NCBI GenBank assembly: GCA_000697665.1
Contig: KL197718.1
Location: 813,099 to 877,098, forward strand
Direction: 5' to 3'
Length of the DNA: 64,000 bases
From: Jaapia argillacea MUCL 33604
Lineage: Eukaryota > Basidiomycota > Agaricomycetes > Jaapiales > Jaapiaceae
The notes under the pieces were generated by a model. It worked only from the letters and a program-made list of their open reading frames with translations, was not told the DNA's origin and did no database searches. Shown piece by piece: positions 36,528 through 48,200 of the stretch; the stretch's first letter is position 1, and each line of letters starts with the position of its first letter. A program made the position numbers and the translations under genes.

Positions 36528-39500
36528 TCACAGAGACTGCATGACCTGCTGCATCGTGGGCCTTTCATTTGGTTCCTGTTTCCAGCACTTCTCCATCAGT
36601 GCCCATATCTTGTTGCTGATACGCTTGTCCGTGTTTCTCGCACGCGACGGCCTTCGACCCATTTTCACGTGAGACACAATCTGGACATCCAAAAGACCCT
36701 TTGTGAAGGGGGTCAGGCCCGTCAAAACCTAGGTAAATGTCGTGAGGGTGAGAGATGGTGACCCGAACGCGTTTATACGACCTACCTCAAAAAACACGAT
36801 GCCCAGGGCATAGACATCCGACTGCAACGAACATGGGAGCATAACGCCACCCGTAGGCTCGAGCTCGCTTTCCGAATCAGCGTCATCCAACTCGCGGTGC
36901 AGCTCGGGTGCCATGTAGCAACTCGATCCGGCCGCGAGCCATGTCAGATACGTTGCGTCGTCTCCCTGTACTTTTAATATCCCGAAATCGCAGATTCGAG
37001 CGCACTTATGCTCATCTACAAGGATATTGTTCTACACATAGAATTTAACGTAAATTCGAGAGGGTCACAGGGGGGGACTGACCGATTTGAGATCTCCATG
37101 AACGACAGGCCTGGAGAGAGAGTGAAGGTAAGTCATTCCACTTGCGATGGATTGGATCTAGCCGACCAATCAAAAGAGGAAGTCAGAAATACGGAGGGAA
37201 CGAACCAAAGACATCCGATTGGCCATTGGATCCGTAGCGAGATGGTCCATGATGGTTCCATAGGAGCAAAAAGGAGATATGAGGGCTATTCTGCCCTCAA
37301 ATTCAGCATACCCTAGGTATGGCAGAACGTTGGGATGGGAAAGGGAAGACCATGCTTTGGACTCGCGAATAATACGCTATAATTGAATGGCGATGACTCT
37401 GAATAGTGGTCAATAAGCCGTGCGATCCTACCGTACCTGGCCAACTTGTGCCTGTGAGATATTGATTCCTTCAGGTCGGAGGTCACTGCGAAATACTTTG
37501 ATAGCCACCTGTCAGATGGGTGGTAAGCATCGCAAATGATGGATGCAGAGAGCCGGAGCTAGTAGTACGCACAATACGGGATTTTGAAATACGGGATTTT
37601 GAGTTAGGGGATTGGTAGACTCCACGGTAAACATCACTAAGTACACCACTTCCTATGGCCAGTTGACCGCTAATTTCCACTAGTCCCGTAAGATCCTGGG
37701 ACCTCTCATTAGGAGGGTCACAACTATGAACGACATCAACCTCAACCTCGTAGGATATATCTCCATCAAGCGGGGAGACATCGTCCGACACTCCATTCCC
37801 TTGAGCATCTGGACTGGGCCCATTGGTGTAGCTTGAAGCGGCAACTGAAGGCAAACAATTCGCGGAGTCCTTGTTCCAGCAGTGGGGATGGGCATTTAAG
37901 ATAGAATCAGTGACACATCTACGGAAAATCAGACTATTCTCACAGACGGCGAGTGTTTCTCTACGGGAGTAAAGGTGGTGAACGCATCCTGGGCATCTTC
38001 GGGTCCTCCAAGAGGAGGGACCTTGGTGTTGTCACTCTCCTCATTAAAAGGTACGGTAAGCGCTGGAGGGGAGGCGGGTGTGGGCGTCGGGTCTGTCAGA
38101 TCCTGGGAAAATAGAATCAGCGAGACATGAGTGAATATAAAACTGTTCTCACAGGCGGAGGGCGTGTCTCTGCAGGAGTAAAGGTAATGAGTGCATCTTC
38201 GGGTCCTTCATGAGGAGGGATCTCGGTATTGTCACTCTCGTCATTCAAAGGTTCGGTAAGCACTGGAGGGGAGGCGGGTATGGATGACGGGTCTGTCAGA
38301 TCCTAGAGAAATAGAATCAGCGAGACTTGAGTAAAGACCAGACTGCTCTCACAGGCGGAGGGTGTGTTTCTGCAGGAGTAAAGTTAGTGAATTCATCCTG
38401 AACATTGTCGGGTCTTCCATAAGGGATCTCGGTGTTGTCACTCTCGTCATTCAAAGGTATGGTAAGCACTGGGGGCGCGGTGGTGGGAGCAGCGGCGATG
38501 GGGTCGGCTCTGAGACCATGATTATCGCCCTCACTGAAAAACGGCTCTATCACGGCTATATTCACTGGGGAAAGCCACACTTACACAGTAACGGAAAGAA
38601 ACTCCTGTGAATATGTATCTTTTAGTCCCGGGGCGATGTGCTGTTGAACGAATGGAGCAATGCTTGAAGCTGTCGGAAAGAGGGCGGATCCACAGTCGCT
38701 AAGAGACAACCTTGAGTCCTCAAGCGCTTTCGAGAAGAAGAAAATTTCCAATAAACATTAGTAGATACCTTTGAAGGAGCTGAGTCAATCTCAACAAAGA
38801 CGAAATCCTTGAGCAGTCCGGTAGTAGACAGTCCCGGACACCAACTAAGATTGAGCTGGCAAACCGATCGATCCCGGTGATGTCCATCACGATTCGCTGG
38901 TGGGAAATATCGACATCGTGCCGGTTGATATCCATGTCTTCAATAAGACGCATAGCAGCATCACACATCTTACCAACTAATGAGAACAGACGTTCACGCT
39001 CTCGGTTCTTCCAAAATGTCGACAAGCCTAGTATCCCTCCTAGGTACCTGATAGCGATAAACTTGGGATAGTCGGGATGATCACTACAGTGGCGATGAAA
39101 TGAGGAAGCGGCGTGCTAGACAAAAGACAACGGGGTACCCACTCGGTGATCCTCGCCAACAATGTTTCAGTGACACCGCGAACCTGACCATCCAGCAAGC
39201 CCAATTCACGGGGATAGCAGTGCTCCACTTCGCAAGTAACCTCATTGTCCAACACACAGAACGCTGCGAATTGCATCTTCCAAACCCATTCCAGGGGAGA
39301 TTCTTCCTCGTTTTGACTTTCCCACCCCAGCAGGTGAGCCTGAGTTTTGCTTTGATTGTTGTTTGTCGCTGGTACCGTGACAAGCCGGCGAAGTAGCTGT
39401 CGCGCACCTGGGTAGGCAGTGCACAGTGTTACAATGCATTCGAATGTTTGAAGTCTGGTGCTCGGTGGGTTTCGCCTGCAGCGCGCAACATTCAAAACCA

Positions 39501-39951
39501 CATGATGGCCTTAACTTTTGCCTTGTTGATAACTAGCGAAAACTCACCAATGGGCATAATCAATGAGCTTTCTGCAATCCGTTTGCAGACATTTCATCCA
39601 GAGAGCTTCAAGCTTCAGTTCGTTGTCAGCCCCATCTGAGTCGCGAAGTGTAGCATGGAGGTCGTCCAGCTTTGATTCGATGGCTTCCCTTTGTTTTCCG
39701 AGAATCTTCTCGATGCGTTGGGTGGCTTTGTGCGGTCCCGCTCCCAACCCATACGCAATTCGATTTACCACCACTTCTACTCTCTTTCCCAGCAAACAAG
39801 ACAAGTGCTCGATGACTCCTCCTAGGCCATGAGAGGTGTGTACAACAGCCAGCTCTGTGTGTCGAGCAGAGGCTAACGTTAATAGCCTGTAGGAGCCTGG
39901 GGACTCCGGTATGACAGTAAGTCGCCGATGGTCGTCAACTTCAAGACTCAT
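36528..39951 (-). CDS. Large modular kinase J: helical N-region, repeat-exon linker, kinase
   Basis: The start is MSLEVDDHRRL at 39951. N-terminal exons 39951-39548, 39475-39143 and 39047-38769 encode a helix-rich region (GVIEHLSCLLGK, TFECIVTLCTAYPGARQLLR, LFSLVGKMCDAA); a further exon near 38720-38610 links to exon 38555-38353. Two duplicated acidic, Pro-rich exons follow (38302-38153 and 38102-37944), then a linker and the kinase: IGSGVLSDVYRG, a catalytic-loop exon ending HGDLKS, exon 37031-36786 with NNILVDEHKC and CDFG, MAPELH, and last exon 36728-36528 with ERPTM. HGD and DFG are intact. The paralogue at the right edge has the same order, which supports one gene. I could not settle the phase between the fourth and fifth exons. 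The N-region has no domain I can name; function as a sensor is inference. Confidence 0.6.
37944..38555 (-). repeat. Tandemly duplicated phase-0 exons in kinase J
   Basis: Three exon copies with period of about 200 bp: a longer founder copy 38555-38353 and two that start DLTDP (38302-38153, 50 codons; 38102-37944, 53 codons). Each contains ASPP or APP, DESDNT (or EESDNT) and ends PPP or SPS before GTGAGA. Introns between them also match (TAGAATCAG and CTGTTCTCAC). The unit thus includes one exon and one intron. Confidence 0.85.
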
Positions 39952-40395
39952 CGCCGATTTCTTGCCGTTGCTAAGTGACAGGAATTCGTGGATGGAGTTG
40001 ATTTTGGGCTGCAGTTTGGCTGCAGTAATAGAGAGGCATACCGCAGCGTGGTTACACCGCCCAACCTCGTGTTGTCAACGAGCTGTGTCTTCGTTTTGGA
40101 TATGGAAACGGCACTCGCTGCAATGCTCTGTAAATGAGCATGTGCAGTTCTCCAGCTACTTTCCCACCTTCACCACGGAGTCGCTCGTCAGGCGTCAAGC
40201 CAAGCGAAGGCCTTTGAAACGAATCCAAGCTCTACACTGCCTTCTTGATCAACCGCCAGATGACTGACTCGGAGGTCCATACTGGTTGCCCCACCAGTAG
40301 AGGGCCACCGATCAACACTGACATCGGTGGAGTCCGGATCTCGTTCTATCTCCAAGCGCTTTTCCTAGGTGAATGAACAACCGTGATGTCTTCCC

Positions 40396-41408
40396 GTGAA
40401 GTTTACTCTTATGCTTATTAGGTCTCCTCTCCGTGAGATCAGACTCACAGGATCAAATTGCGGACTCACTACACACTCTACTGGCCACCAACACGGCCAC
40501 CACATTCATCGGTTTACTTTTGGGATTGAAGGCACAGCCAGAGATAATGCTTTATCTGCTCTCCCTTCCCTGGGTCACGACTCTCCTATCTCTCTCTGCT
40601 CATCAACGCATACAAGGGAACACCCGACTCCTCCAGCTATTCTCCCTCGCCCAATCATTCATCTTCTTCACTTTCGCTTTCGCCCTTCTTTCTCATGCGG
40701 ATACTTTTGGTAGTTCCCCGGAATGCAATCACCATGCCCCCTTGTCTTGTTCCGACTATTTACAGCCCTGAGTATCGGAGGTAGAGTCTTTGGTTGGATA
40801 GTGGCCAGCACAGTGGCATTGGTATATGCGTTCATGTCAACCAAGGAGTACCTCCCTCCGGCGACGAGGACAATGGACCAGTGGATGCGGAAAATCAGAG
40901 TCAAAGCACAACAACCCGAACCAGACCAGGTGTGGCCGGTGTTGACCTTGAAGAACTTCACCCGCCCTTTGATACGAAGTCGAATCCTAGTAACAATCAG
41001 TGGGACCAAACTTTCGTTTCGTCCAGCCAGTGAGTTAGCCTGCTTGCTCTTTCGAGGAATCCCACTAACAGCGTCTACCGACTCTGCTAGAAAATGCATA
41101 GCCATGACACCGGGATATCAGATTCCCTCATTGTACTCATGTTTGTCATCATTCTCTCTTGGGCCCTCGCAGTCTCGAACACCGAGCTACTCATAAGACG
41201 GAACCATTTCAACGCTGCTGATGCACCATCGTCGTGGCAATTCGGACAGGTGCTGTGTTATAAATCAACTACTGTTCCGTGCTGGTTGTCGAGTTGAGTA
41301 TGTTCCCAGGTTCTCCCGATGCTGTTGGTTGTCCTTCCGTTTGTGAGCACGATCATAGCTTACAAGAACCATGGCATTTGGAGCCCTAGAATTCGCTATT
41401 TGGGGTAG
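40396..41408 (+). CDS. Multi-pass membrane protein, frame not fully resolved
   Basis: Several hydrophobic blocks follow one another: FIGLLLGL, EIMLYLLSLPWVTTLL, FSLAQSFIFFTFAFALL, then FRLFTALSIGG and FGWIVASTVALVYAFM, later DSLIVLMFVIILSWALAV with NTELLIRRNHF and WQFGQ, and a last exon 41310-41408 reading VLPMLLVVLPFVSTIIAY. The NTELLIRWNHF-WQFGQ block and the hydrophobic end are typical of an Agaricomycete membrane protein family of unknown role. The reading frame changes near 40730 and near 40850 without obvious introns, so this may be a pseudogene, or short introns remain unplaced. It is divergent from kinase J, with starts about 450 bp apart. Confidence 0.5.
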
Positions 41409-42039
41409 TGGGTCTTAGATCGAGGTGTTCTGCGGACAGGGGCTCGTCTCTAATCACGGATTTTGGGGTTCGTGCACATACTCAACTTCTTTTTATCATC
41501 ATTTCTCCTGTCCATTCGCTCTTTCACCACTTTCCACCCTTGGCCTGGACACTCTTCACCTGTTGTTGTTGTCTGGTTTTGGAGCGGCTCCTACTGAAGG
41601 TTGGTTCACGGCTCTTCTCAAACAGGGACTGGGTTCTTGAACGTGACGATCTTTGGTGCGTCGCCGTTGTTGGATGTACCACCTTGCCCTCAGGCATATA
41701 TGCACGAGACTTGGACCGTAATAGCAGTTTGAACACGACATGCTACCATTACTTACATGACCATTTAATGGTTCGGATATTCGACGTTCTTCTGTAGTAC
41801 TTGCTGTATTTGCTGCTGATCTTGTTGTGCCAATGTGGCTGGTCGGCTGTTTTCGCCAAAGGTTTATTTGTCCTGCAATTTGGCTGCGATGCAGGCCTCG
41901 TCGACGGCACTGCGAATCATGAATCGACGAGAAGGCAATTGACAGAAATGAATTGTGTTGCCATGAGGAACATCCATGCTGTTACCTGTACTAGCTGTCC
42001 ATCGGGACTGGAGCAACACTGAGAATTTCCTTAGCATCA
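41409..42039. other. Intergenic, no gene recognised
   Basis: A plus-strand frame at 41408-41797 lacks motifs. No repeats seen. Confidence 0.35.
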
Positions 42040-42700
42040 CCAATCAGAGTTGAATGTATAAACTCGTGAGTCGAGCTGTGAGCCCTTCAGAAATGTGATC
42101 GAGCTCAACCTCGTAGGGTAGTATGCTTCGTCCAGCGGGGGTGTATCCCCCGAGACTCCATTCCCCTGATCACCTGGACTGGGCCAAACTTGAACCAGCA
42201 ACTGAAGTCAAACAATTTACGGGGTCCTTTCGTTCGGCAGTAGGGATGAGCATGCCTCTGCCAGGAATTGGTGTCATACGGTCACAGGTTTAGAAAGGGC
42301 ACCTAAACCTCTCCTCAGAGCAAAATCTTGTAACCTCGCATGAACGGCGTCAAGCACTGAACACACTCAACAGGGGCGCCTTTGAGTGCCTCAGCAAATG
42401 AAAAGACTCCGTTAATCCTTGGCGTCAAGATAGCGGGTGGAACTAACAAGCTCGGCGAAGCGGCAGAACCATGCATGTCGATTGGATCCACGGAGAGACG
42501 GACGCCAAAGAATTTTGTACATTCCCATGTGATCACAAGGCGACTATTATCCTCCGAGTATCGTGGGCAAGGACAGGCAATGCAGGCGATAGATAACAGA
42601 ATGCATGGACCCAAAATGTCACAGACACAAGGAGATCCATGAGTGAACCCTCAACATTCAATCCGAGTTCAGTACATTTACCTTGTAGGAAATTGCACTG
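42040..42700 (-). pseudogene. Orphan 5' module of a kinase gene
   Basis: Two parts of kinase genes lie here with no kinase domain after them. At 42.36-42.61 kb the minus strand encodes a peptide with LVPPAILTPRINGVFSF and GAPVECVQCL, like the upstream module next to kinase I. At 42.10-42.25 kb the bases match the linker of kinase J at 37.73-37.90 kb (shared runs such as CTCAACCTCGTAGG and ACCTGGACTGGGCC). The downstream kinase expected on this strand is missing; the membrane-protein gene occupies that place instead. Confidence 0.55.
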
Positions 42701-42759
42701 CAGGAAACTGGCGAACTTCAAATGCACAATCAACGGGAACCGATCGATGACCGCACACA

Positions 42760-44050
42760 TCACAGAGACTGCATGACCTGCTGCATCGTGGGCCTTTCCC
42801 TTGAGTCCTGTTTCCAGCACTTCTCCATCAGTGCCCACATCTCGTCGCTGATACGCTTGTCCGTGTCTCTCGTACGAAGAGGCCTTCCACCCTTCTTCAC
42901 GTAAGGTATAATTTGGGCATCCAGAAGACCCTTTCTGTAGGGAGTCAGGCCTGTCAAAACCTAGGTACATGTCGTGAGGGTCAGAGATGGTGACCCGAAC
43001 GCGTTGGGACGACCCACCTCAAAAAACACGATACCCACGGCATAGACATCCGACTGCAACGAAAAGGGGACACCAACGCCGTCCGCAGGCTCGGGCTCGC
43101 TTTCCGAATCAGCGCCTTCTAATTCGGGGTGAAGCTCGGGCGCCATATAGCAACTCGATCCGGCCACGAGGGCTGTCAGATACATTGCATCGTCTCCTTG
43201 TACCTTTGATCTCCCGAAATCGCAGATTCGAACACACTTATGTTCATCCACAAGGATATTGTTCTATATGTGATACATTAATAGCGTGAATTGGAGAAGG
43301 GCGCAGCGGGGACCGACCGATTTGAGATCTCCATGAACGACAGGCTTGGAGAGAGTGTGAAGGTAACTCAGACCACTTGCAATGGATTGAATCTAGTCTA
43401 CTGATCAGAAGAAGAAGACAGAAACAGTGAGGGAACGAACCAAAGCCGTCCGATTCGCACTTGGATTTGTAGCGAGATACTCTATGATGGTTCCACAGGA
43501 GCAGAAAGGAGATATGAGGGCCGCTCTGCCCTCGAACTCGGCATACCCTAGGTAAGGCAGAACGTTGGGATCCGAAAGGGAAGCCCATGCTGTAGACTCC
43601 CGAATGATACGCTGTAATTGAAGTACAATCACTGCATGAATGGCGGTCAATAAACCGCGCGATCTCACCTGGCGGACTTTTGCCAGTGACATATCGATTC
43701 CTTGTTGGCTGCCGGTGCGGAATATCTTGATAGCCACCTGTCAGAAGGGTGGTAAACGTCGCAAACACAACTAGCCACAGAGAGCCGGTGTGGGATTTAC
43801 GTACAATCCGGTGATTTGGGTTAGGGGATTGGTAGTTGCCTCGGTAAACGTCACTAAATGCTCCTCCTCCGATGGTGAGTTGCCCCTCAATTGTCACTCG
43901 TCCGGTAAGATCCTGTGCCCTATCATTAGGAGAGCCACCACCTTGAATGACATGCTCACCAATCCCTGAGGCACGCTGCCCATGGTGGAGACAAGAAACG
44001 GGATGGGCTGAAGAAGTGAGAGCACAGCTGCAACGAAGTCGAAGAAGACG
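42760..44050 (-). CDS. Protein kinase H (TKL-like, close paralogue of J)
   Basis: The kinase entry reads AQDLTGRVTIEGQLTIGGGAF, with SDVYRGNYQS, then MAIKIFRTG with the lysine, the hinge ISPFCSCGTIIEYL, a loop exon ending HGDLKS, exon 43263-43018 (NNILVDEHKC, ICDFGRSK, MAPELH, DVYAVGIVFFE) and last exon 42960-42760 (CWKQDSRERPTM). These last two exons have exactly the same length as in kinase J (246 and 201 bp) and about 85-90% similar peptides. HGD and DFG are intact. The tandem acidic exons seen in J are not present upstream; an upstream module (GITAFTNAF, GLEPVECV) lies at 44.22-44.47 kb and may be its 5' exon. The exact start is unresolved. Confidence 0.65.
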
Positions 44051-44217
44051 ACTTTATAGAATTGGCTATTACGTTAATCGTCATTCAGCCCGTTCTTGAT
44101 ATCCAATGAATCAAGTGAACAAACCCCTCGCCCAACGTCCGTATCTGCGAAAAGCTTAAATCGAGCAAGAGTATGCGAGAAGTCCCCTAGCCCTTCTAAG
44201 TCCGGTCACACCTGTTG

Positions 44218-44470
44218 CTAATAAGGAGTGACAACATGAATATTGGAATAACCTTCTCCACAACATGCGCTTGACGGTGGTTGTCGATGGTCATGGGATG
44301 AAGGATCATCTCTCGCCCATTTCTGCAAGAACGAATCATCAGTGCCTATTTCCATGAGACAAGGGATGGTATTGCAGCTGACCATGACACATTCAACGGG
44401 TTCTAGTCCGATCTGGGATCCAATCCAGTTTCGAAAGGCATTCGTGAACGCTGTGATTCCAAACAATCAT
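44218..44470 (-). CDS. Probable 5' module exon of kinase H
   Basis: Minus-strand open stretch GITAFTNAFRNWIG, GLEPVECVMV and NTIPCLMEIG, the intact version of the module that is repeated near 36.2 and 42.4 kb. The protein similarity and its place upstream of kinase H suggest that it belongs to that gene, but I could not join it to the kinase exons with certainty. Confidence 0.4.
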
Positions 44471-44552
44471 CGATGGAACCGCTGAAGTACTGAAAACCAA
44501 GGTTGACTAACCATATCGGGTGGCAAGTGGGCCTGTTACAACGTGGTAACCT

Positions 44553-46020
44553 CTATCTGCAAAGTCGGACACATGGACACATATGGGTCCTGACGAAATA
44601 TAAGTGCGACGAAAATGCAATCTCCTCAACACGTTCAGAAAGTCTCGAACCAACGATTCGTGGTACTGCAGGGGCTAGGACCGATCTGGGTAGCCGCGAG
44701 TCAAGCCAGTTGACGGAGACAGGCTGAATGGCCTGCTGCCAATAGGAGTTAAGGACATTCAGCTGGTGTCCGTACGCACTCACCAACATTATCTCTCCCC
44801 ACTCCGGGTTCCCCACGTTGGAGTTGTTGAAACTCAGCTGTCAGTTGAATCCCTTTGTATCTCCGCGAGGCCATGCCATCCTTCTCTCATTGGACATTTC
44901 GTCTCCCAATATAACGAAATCCGAGAGGAGGAAATTCGGAGTTTCTAGACGTGGATGTGAGGCACATATGCATACCGAAGGTCGAAAGTTACTCACTAAC
45001 TGCGATCCTTTGATAAGACGGACCAGGTCGGACCCACTACGATCGTAATGCCTTGCGACAAAGGGCAAGGAACAACGTGTAAACACTCCGATGATATTGA
45101 CACCATCGTTGTGGGTCCAACGCTTCATGGAAAAGTAGGTTTAGGTTTGAACTTCGATCTCAATCCCAGTCCTCCGCATCCTCGATGCCGGTCTAAGTTT
45201 GAACCATCACTGTCATCTGATGGAAAGATAACCTTGGGTTCCCTCTTTGGTCGTCGGTTTTGAAGGGGCGATTGGAACCCGAACAGAAGAGATCCACTGC
45301 CGAGAAACACAAACTTCGAGTCGAACTTATCAGAAAAATGTGCCAGTGCCGCCTAAGCGGCAAACCTTGATGAGCGAATTTCGGGACCGCTTGAGAGGAA
45401 GGTTCGAGGGAGCAGGGAGCGGAAGCAAAGCATATTAGGATAATAATAGGGGGGCCTAAGTACCCGGAGTTTGAGGCCTTGTGCGAGGTGAGTGAACCCT
45501 ACTAGAAGACGCCGCGGAGTTGACACCGACGAGTCCGACGCAGTTTGTGGCGTGGGAGTTTCTAAAATACGCGCAAACACAGTGGTGGCGCAATCGTTTT
45601 GTATCCCACCTCCACAACCACCTTGACCGATGTCTGATGATCTCCTCGGAACCTGCTGTTCATTCTCCCTGACACTCTGCTGCAATGTCCTAGCAGGTAT
45701 TTGCGTAGACTTTACATCCATTCGTGCGTACCAGCTCCATCTCGATGGCATCCTGAGTCATGAACAAGTGGAACCCAGGTCATTCTTGTACTGAACATCT
45801 CTTCTCATGTTCATGTGGTTCATCGAGCGAGAAAGATGAACTGGAAGACGGGGAACGGGAACCTCTCATTGGAAACGGCGGAGTTGTGGTGGAAGGGAGG
45901 CAGCCGAATCCCCAACCGTATATGACGACGTCTGGCCAATAATATTTTGGGATAGAGGTAAGCACCGGATCGTTCTCTCGTATTCTATCCCGAAATCTGA
46001 CATATTCTGACGGTAGCATT
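44553..46020 (-). other. Unresolved minus-strand coding signals
   Basis: Several minus-strand frames have coding-like composition: NDGVNIIGVFTRCSLPFVARH at 45.0-45.1 kb, FTHLAQGLKLRVLRPPYYYP at 45.4-45.5 kb and YYWPDVVIYGWGFGCLP at 45.9 kb, the last flanked by a Ser-rich stretch. I recognise no family and cannot fix splice sites. They may be the N-terminal exons of kinase H or a separate gene. Confidence 0.3.
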
Positions 46021-46487
46021 CCGACGGGAATTACCCTAAACGCAGCGTATTTCGATCCGCTCTGAGATATCTGTTGTTGAATATTTTGTGGATGGTAAGA
46101 GCCCCACCTAGGCCTTGATATCTATGTGGCTCGACGTATACGCTGGCTGTATTGCTGTATGAATGCACATTTCCGCGCTGTATCATATCTATCCTGTACC
46201 ATTCCTCCACCGCGTCCATGTTACCATTACACCTAACCCCATATCTGTCACGTGTGACACGTAACTGTAACGCCAGTGACACGGCGTTCCCGCGCCTTGT
46301 CGATCAATCGGAGGCTGTCCCTGGATGCTCGTGCGGCGCTGTAGGATGACATAGCCGCGACCTGCGCACTCAGAGCGACAACTGTTATATATCCATCCCC
46401 TCTGCATTGTCTGAGCTGTTTTCACATACCAACGTCGACCCCTTTCCTCCTGATTAACAAGAACTGAGAATTTTTCACATCGAAAAA

Positions 46488-47066
46488 ATGGCAAACTGGC
46501 AAGTTGATTTTATTATCGTCGTGGGTATTGGTATTTTTTGAACAGTCTCCATGTTGATGTAGGATCGACATCGTCTCGCTCATTATCGTACGTCTTCTAT
46601 GCCTATTTTGTTGCCACCCTAGACTTACTTGCTAACTTTTCCATGGGGTGGTTCATATTGTCGATGACACGCTGGTAGACTGCAGCGATCATTGGAGGCT
46701 TGATCTATGGGTTCATGTACATAACTGGGAGCGTATCAACAGCAGTAGCGTCTACAAAAGAGTCGTACGTCTCCTCCTTCCCTCATCCCCCTTATCTATA
46801 CCCCTTTCTCCGACCTCACGCCCCTCCACCTCATCACCTATTCTCACACACCCGCCACGCACAGATTAAAATCCAGAGGTCTAGACATCTCACCCACCGG
46901 CGTCTCAGTCAAAACCTCCGGACGTCTCAACCGCGAAGACTACCTCGACGCCACTCAACGAGGCATCGTCAAGCTAGCAAACGCCGCTTCCTTTGGCAAG
47001 TCCGACGATGCACCAACGAATGGAGAGAAGGATAAGAAGAAGAGGTGGAGTCGAAAGGCGGATTAA
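46488..47066 (+). CDS. Small single-pass membrane protein
   Basis: The last two exons are clear: one with AAIIGGLIYGFMYITGS (a membrane helix) and TAVASTKES, joined across an intron (GTACGT to CACAG) to LKSRGLDISPTGVSVKTSGR, LNREDYLDATQRG and a Lys-rich end ending at TAA 47064-47066. The first exon starts MANWQ at 46488, followed by a possible tiny exon at 46564-46588 (GACATCGTCTCGCTC), but the phase from the first exon into it does not work with any GT donor I can see. The protein would be about 100 residues, with a short N-terminus outside or in the lumen and a basic tail. Similar short proteins of unknown function occur in basidiomycetes. Confidence 0.5.
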
Positions 47067-48062
47067 TGAGATGTGGGGTGTTGGTGTGATGGATTAGGTT
47101 TCTTGGGATCTTGGTTTTTTGGGCATATTGGGCTGTGGCGAGTACTTATTGGAATTGCGGATACTGTCACCCGGGTGCGAGACGACTCTCTTATCCCTTT
47201 TCGCGCGTCCTATGCGTTAGGTGTGTATCATGTCAGAATATGTTTCCTTGGGGTGGGGCACCACCCCCATCGTTGGTGTGATTGACAGGAATACATAGCA
47301 GAACCACATGCATGACCCTGTGTACCAGACCAGTGATAGCGAACTGATATCGGCATGCTTATCCAGTGACTGTCTCGTACTGCAGTTTATGGCTATAGTC
47401 TGTCGTTGGAGCATGGGCCTGATCAACGTTGTGCGGTCCAAGACTGGGAGACTTTCCGTCTCATCCAATGACCATCACTCGAAGCTACGCCAGTGATAAC
47501 AGAACCCCCCCATCCCTCTCATTGAGAACTTGAAGAACTTGAAGAACTCGTCTTCCACTCCGATTCAAGAGACCGTCGTGCCAACGTGAAACCCTCTCAG
47601 ACCATCTAGCCGTATCACGACAATAGTCAATACAACGCTGCTGGATAGCCTCCCAGCTCATCCGAGACACGTTTCTACAGCGCTGACAACCTGTGTAAAG
47701 CTCTACGACCATCAAAAGAACAAAACGAAGATATAGCGCCCAAGGCGTCTATCAAAGCGTTTGTTATGCCTCCCAACAACTCACCCATATAGCTTGACGA
47801 CCCTAACCTGGTACGAAAAGACACAATGGTCATTACCTTCGAACAAACAAGTACGCAACGAGGCCACAAGCAACGGAAACACAAAAGAAAAGTGAAAGCC
47901 AACTGGCCGAGTTCCATCCGAGCTTTTCAAGAAAGGGTCGGAGCATCGACCATCGAAACACCATCTTGCAGAGCACGGAAACCACAGCCTCCTCAAAGGT
48001 CAGTCCACGCACCCAATCAGCCAGAAAACAGACCCACAGAGCCCGCGTGTTTTGACATTTGA
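47067..48062. other. Intergenic, no gene recognised
   Basis: Short frames only. A small tandem run of AACTTGAAG (three copies) is at about 47526-47549. Confidence 0.4.
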
Positions 48063-48110
48063 CTTGAACTCACGTGCTTCGCGCTTTGATTCAAGTGGCT
48101 CTAAATTCGA
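48063..48110 (+). promoter_or_regulatory. Shared promoter block, copy 1
   Basis: Contains ACTCACGTG with a CACGTG E-box at 48071-48076, TCGCGCTTTG, and AGTGGCTCT. The same order appears upstream of the two other family members, each 120-140 bp before the ATG, although the surrounding sequence differs. Confidence 0.6.
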
Positions 48111-48200
48111 CGCGCTGAGCTCTCCAACCTCCTTCATCTTGTGCTCGCAACCATCCCCTCCACTCTACTACCACCTGCTCCATCATCACGTCTGGATAAG

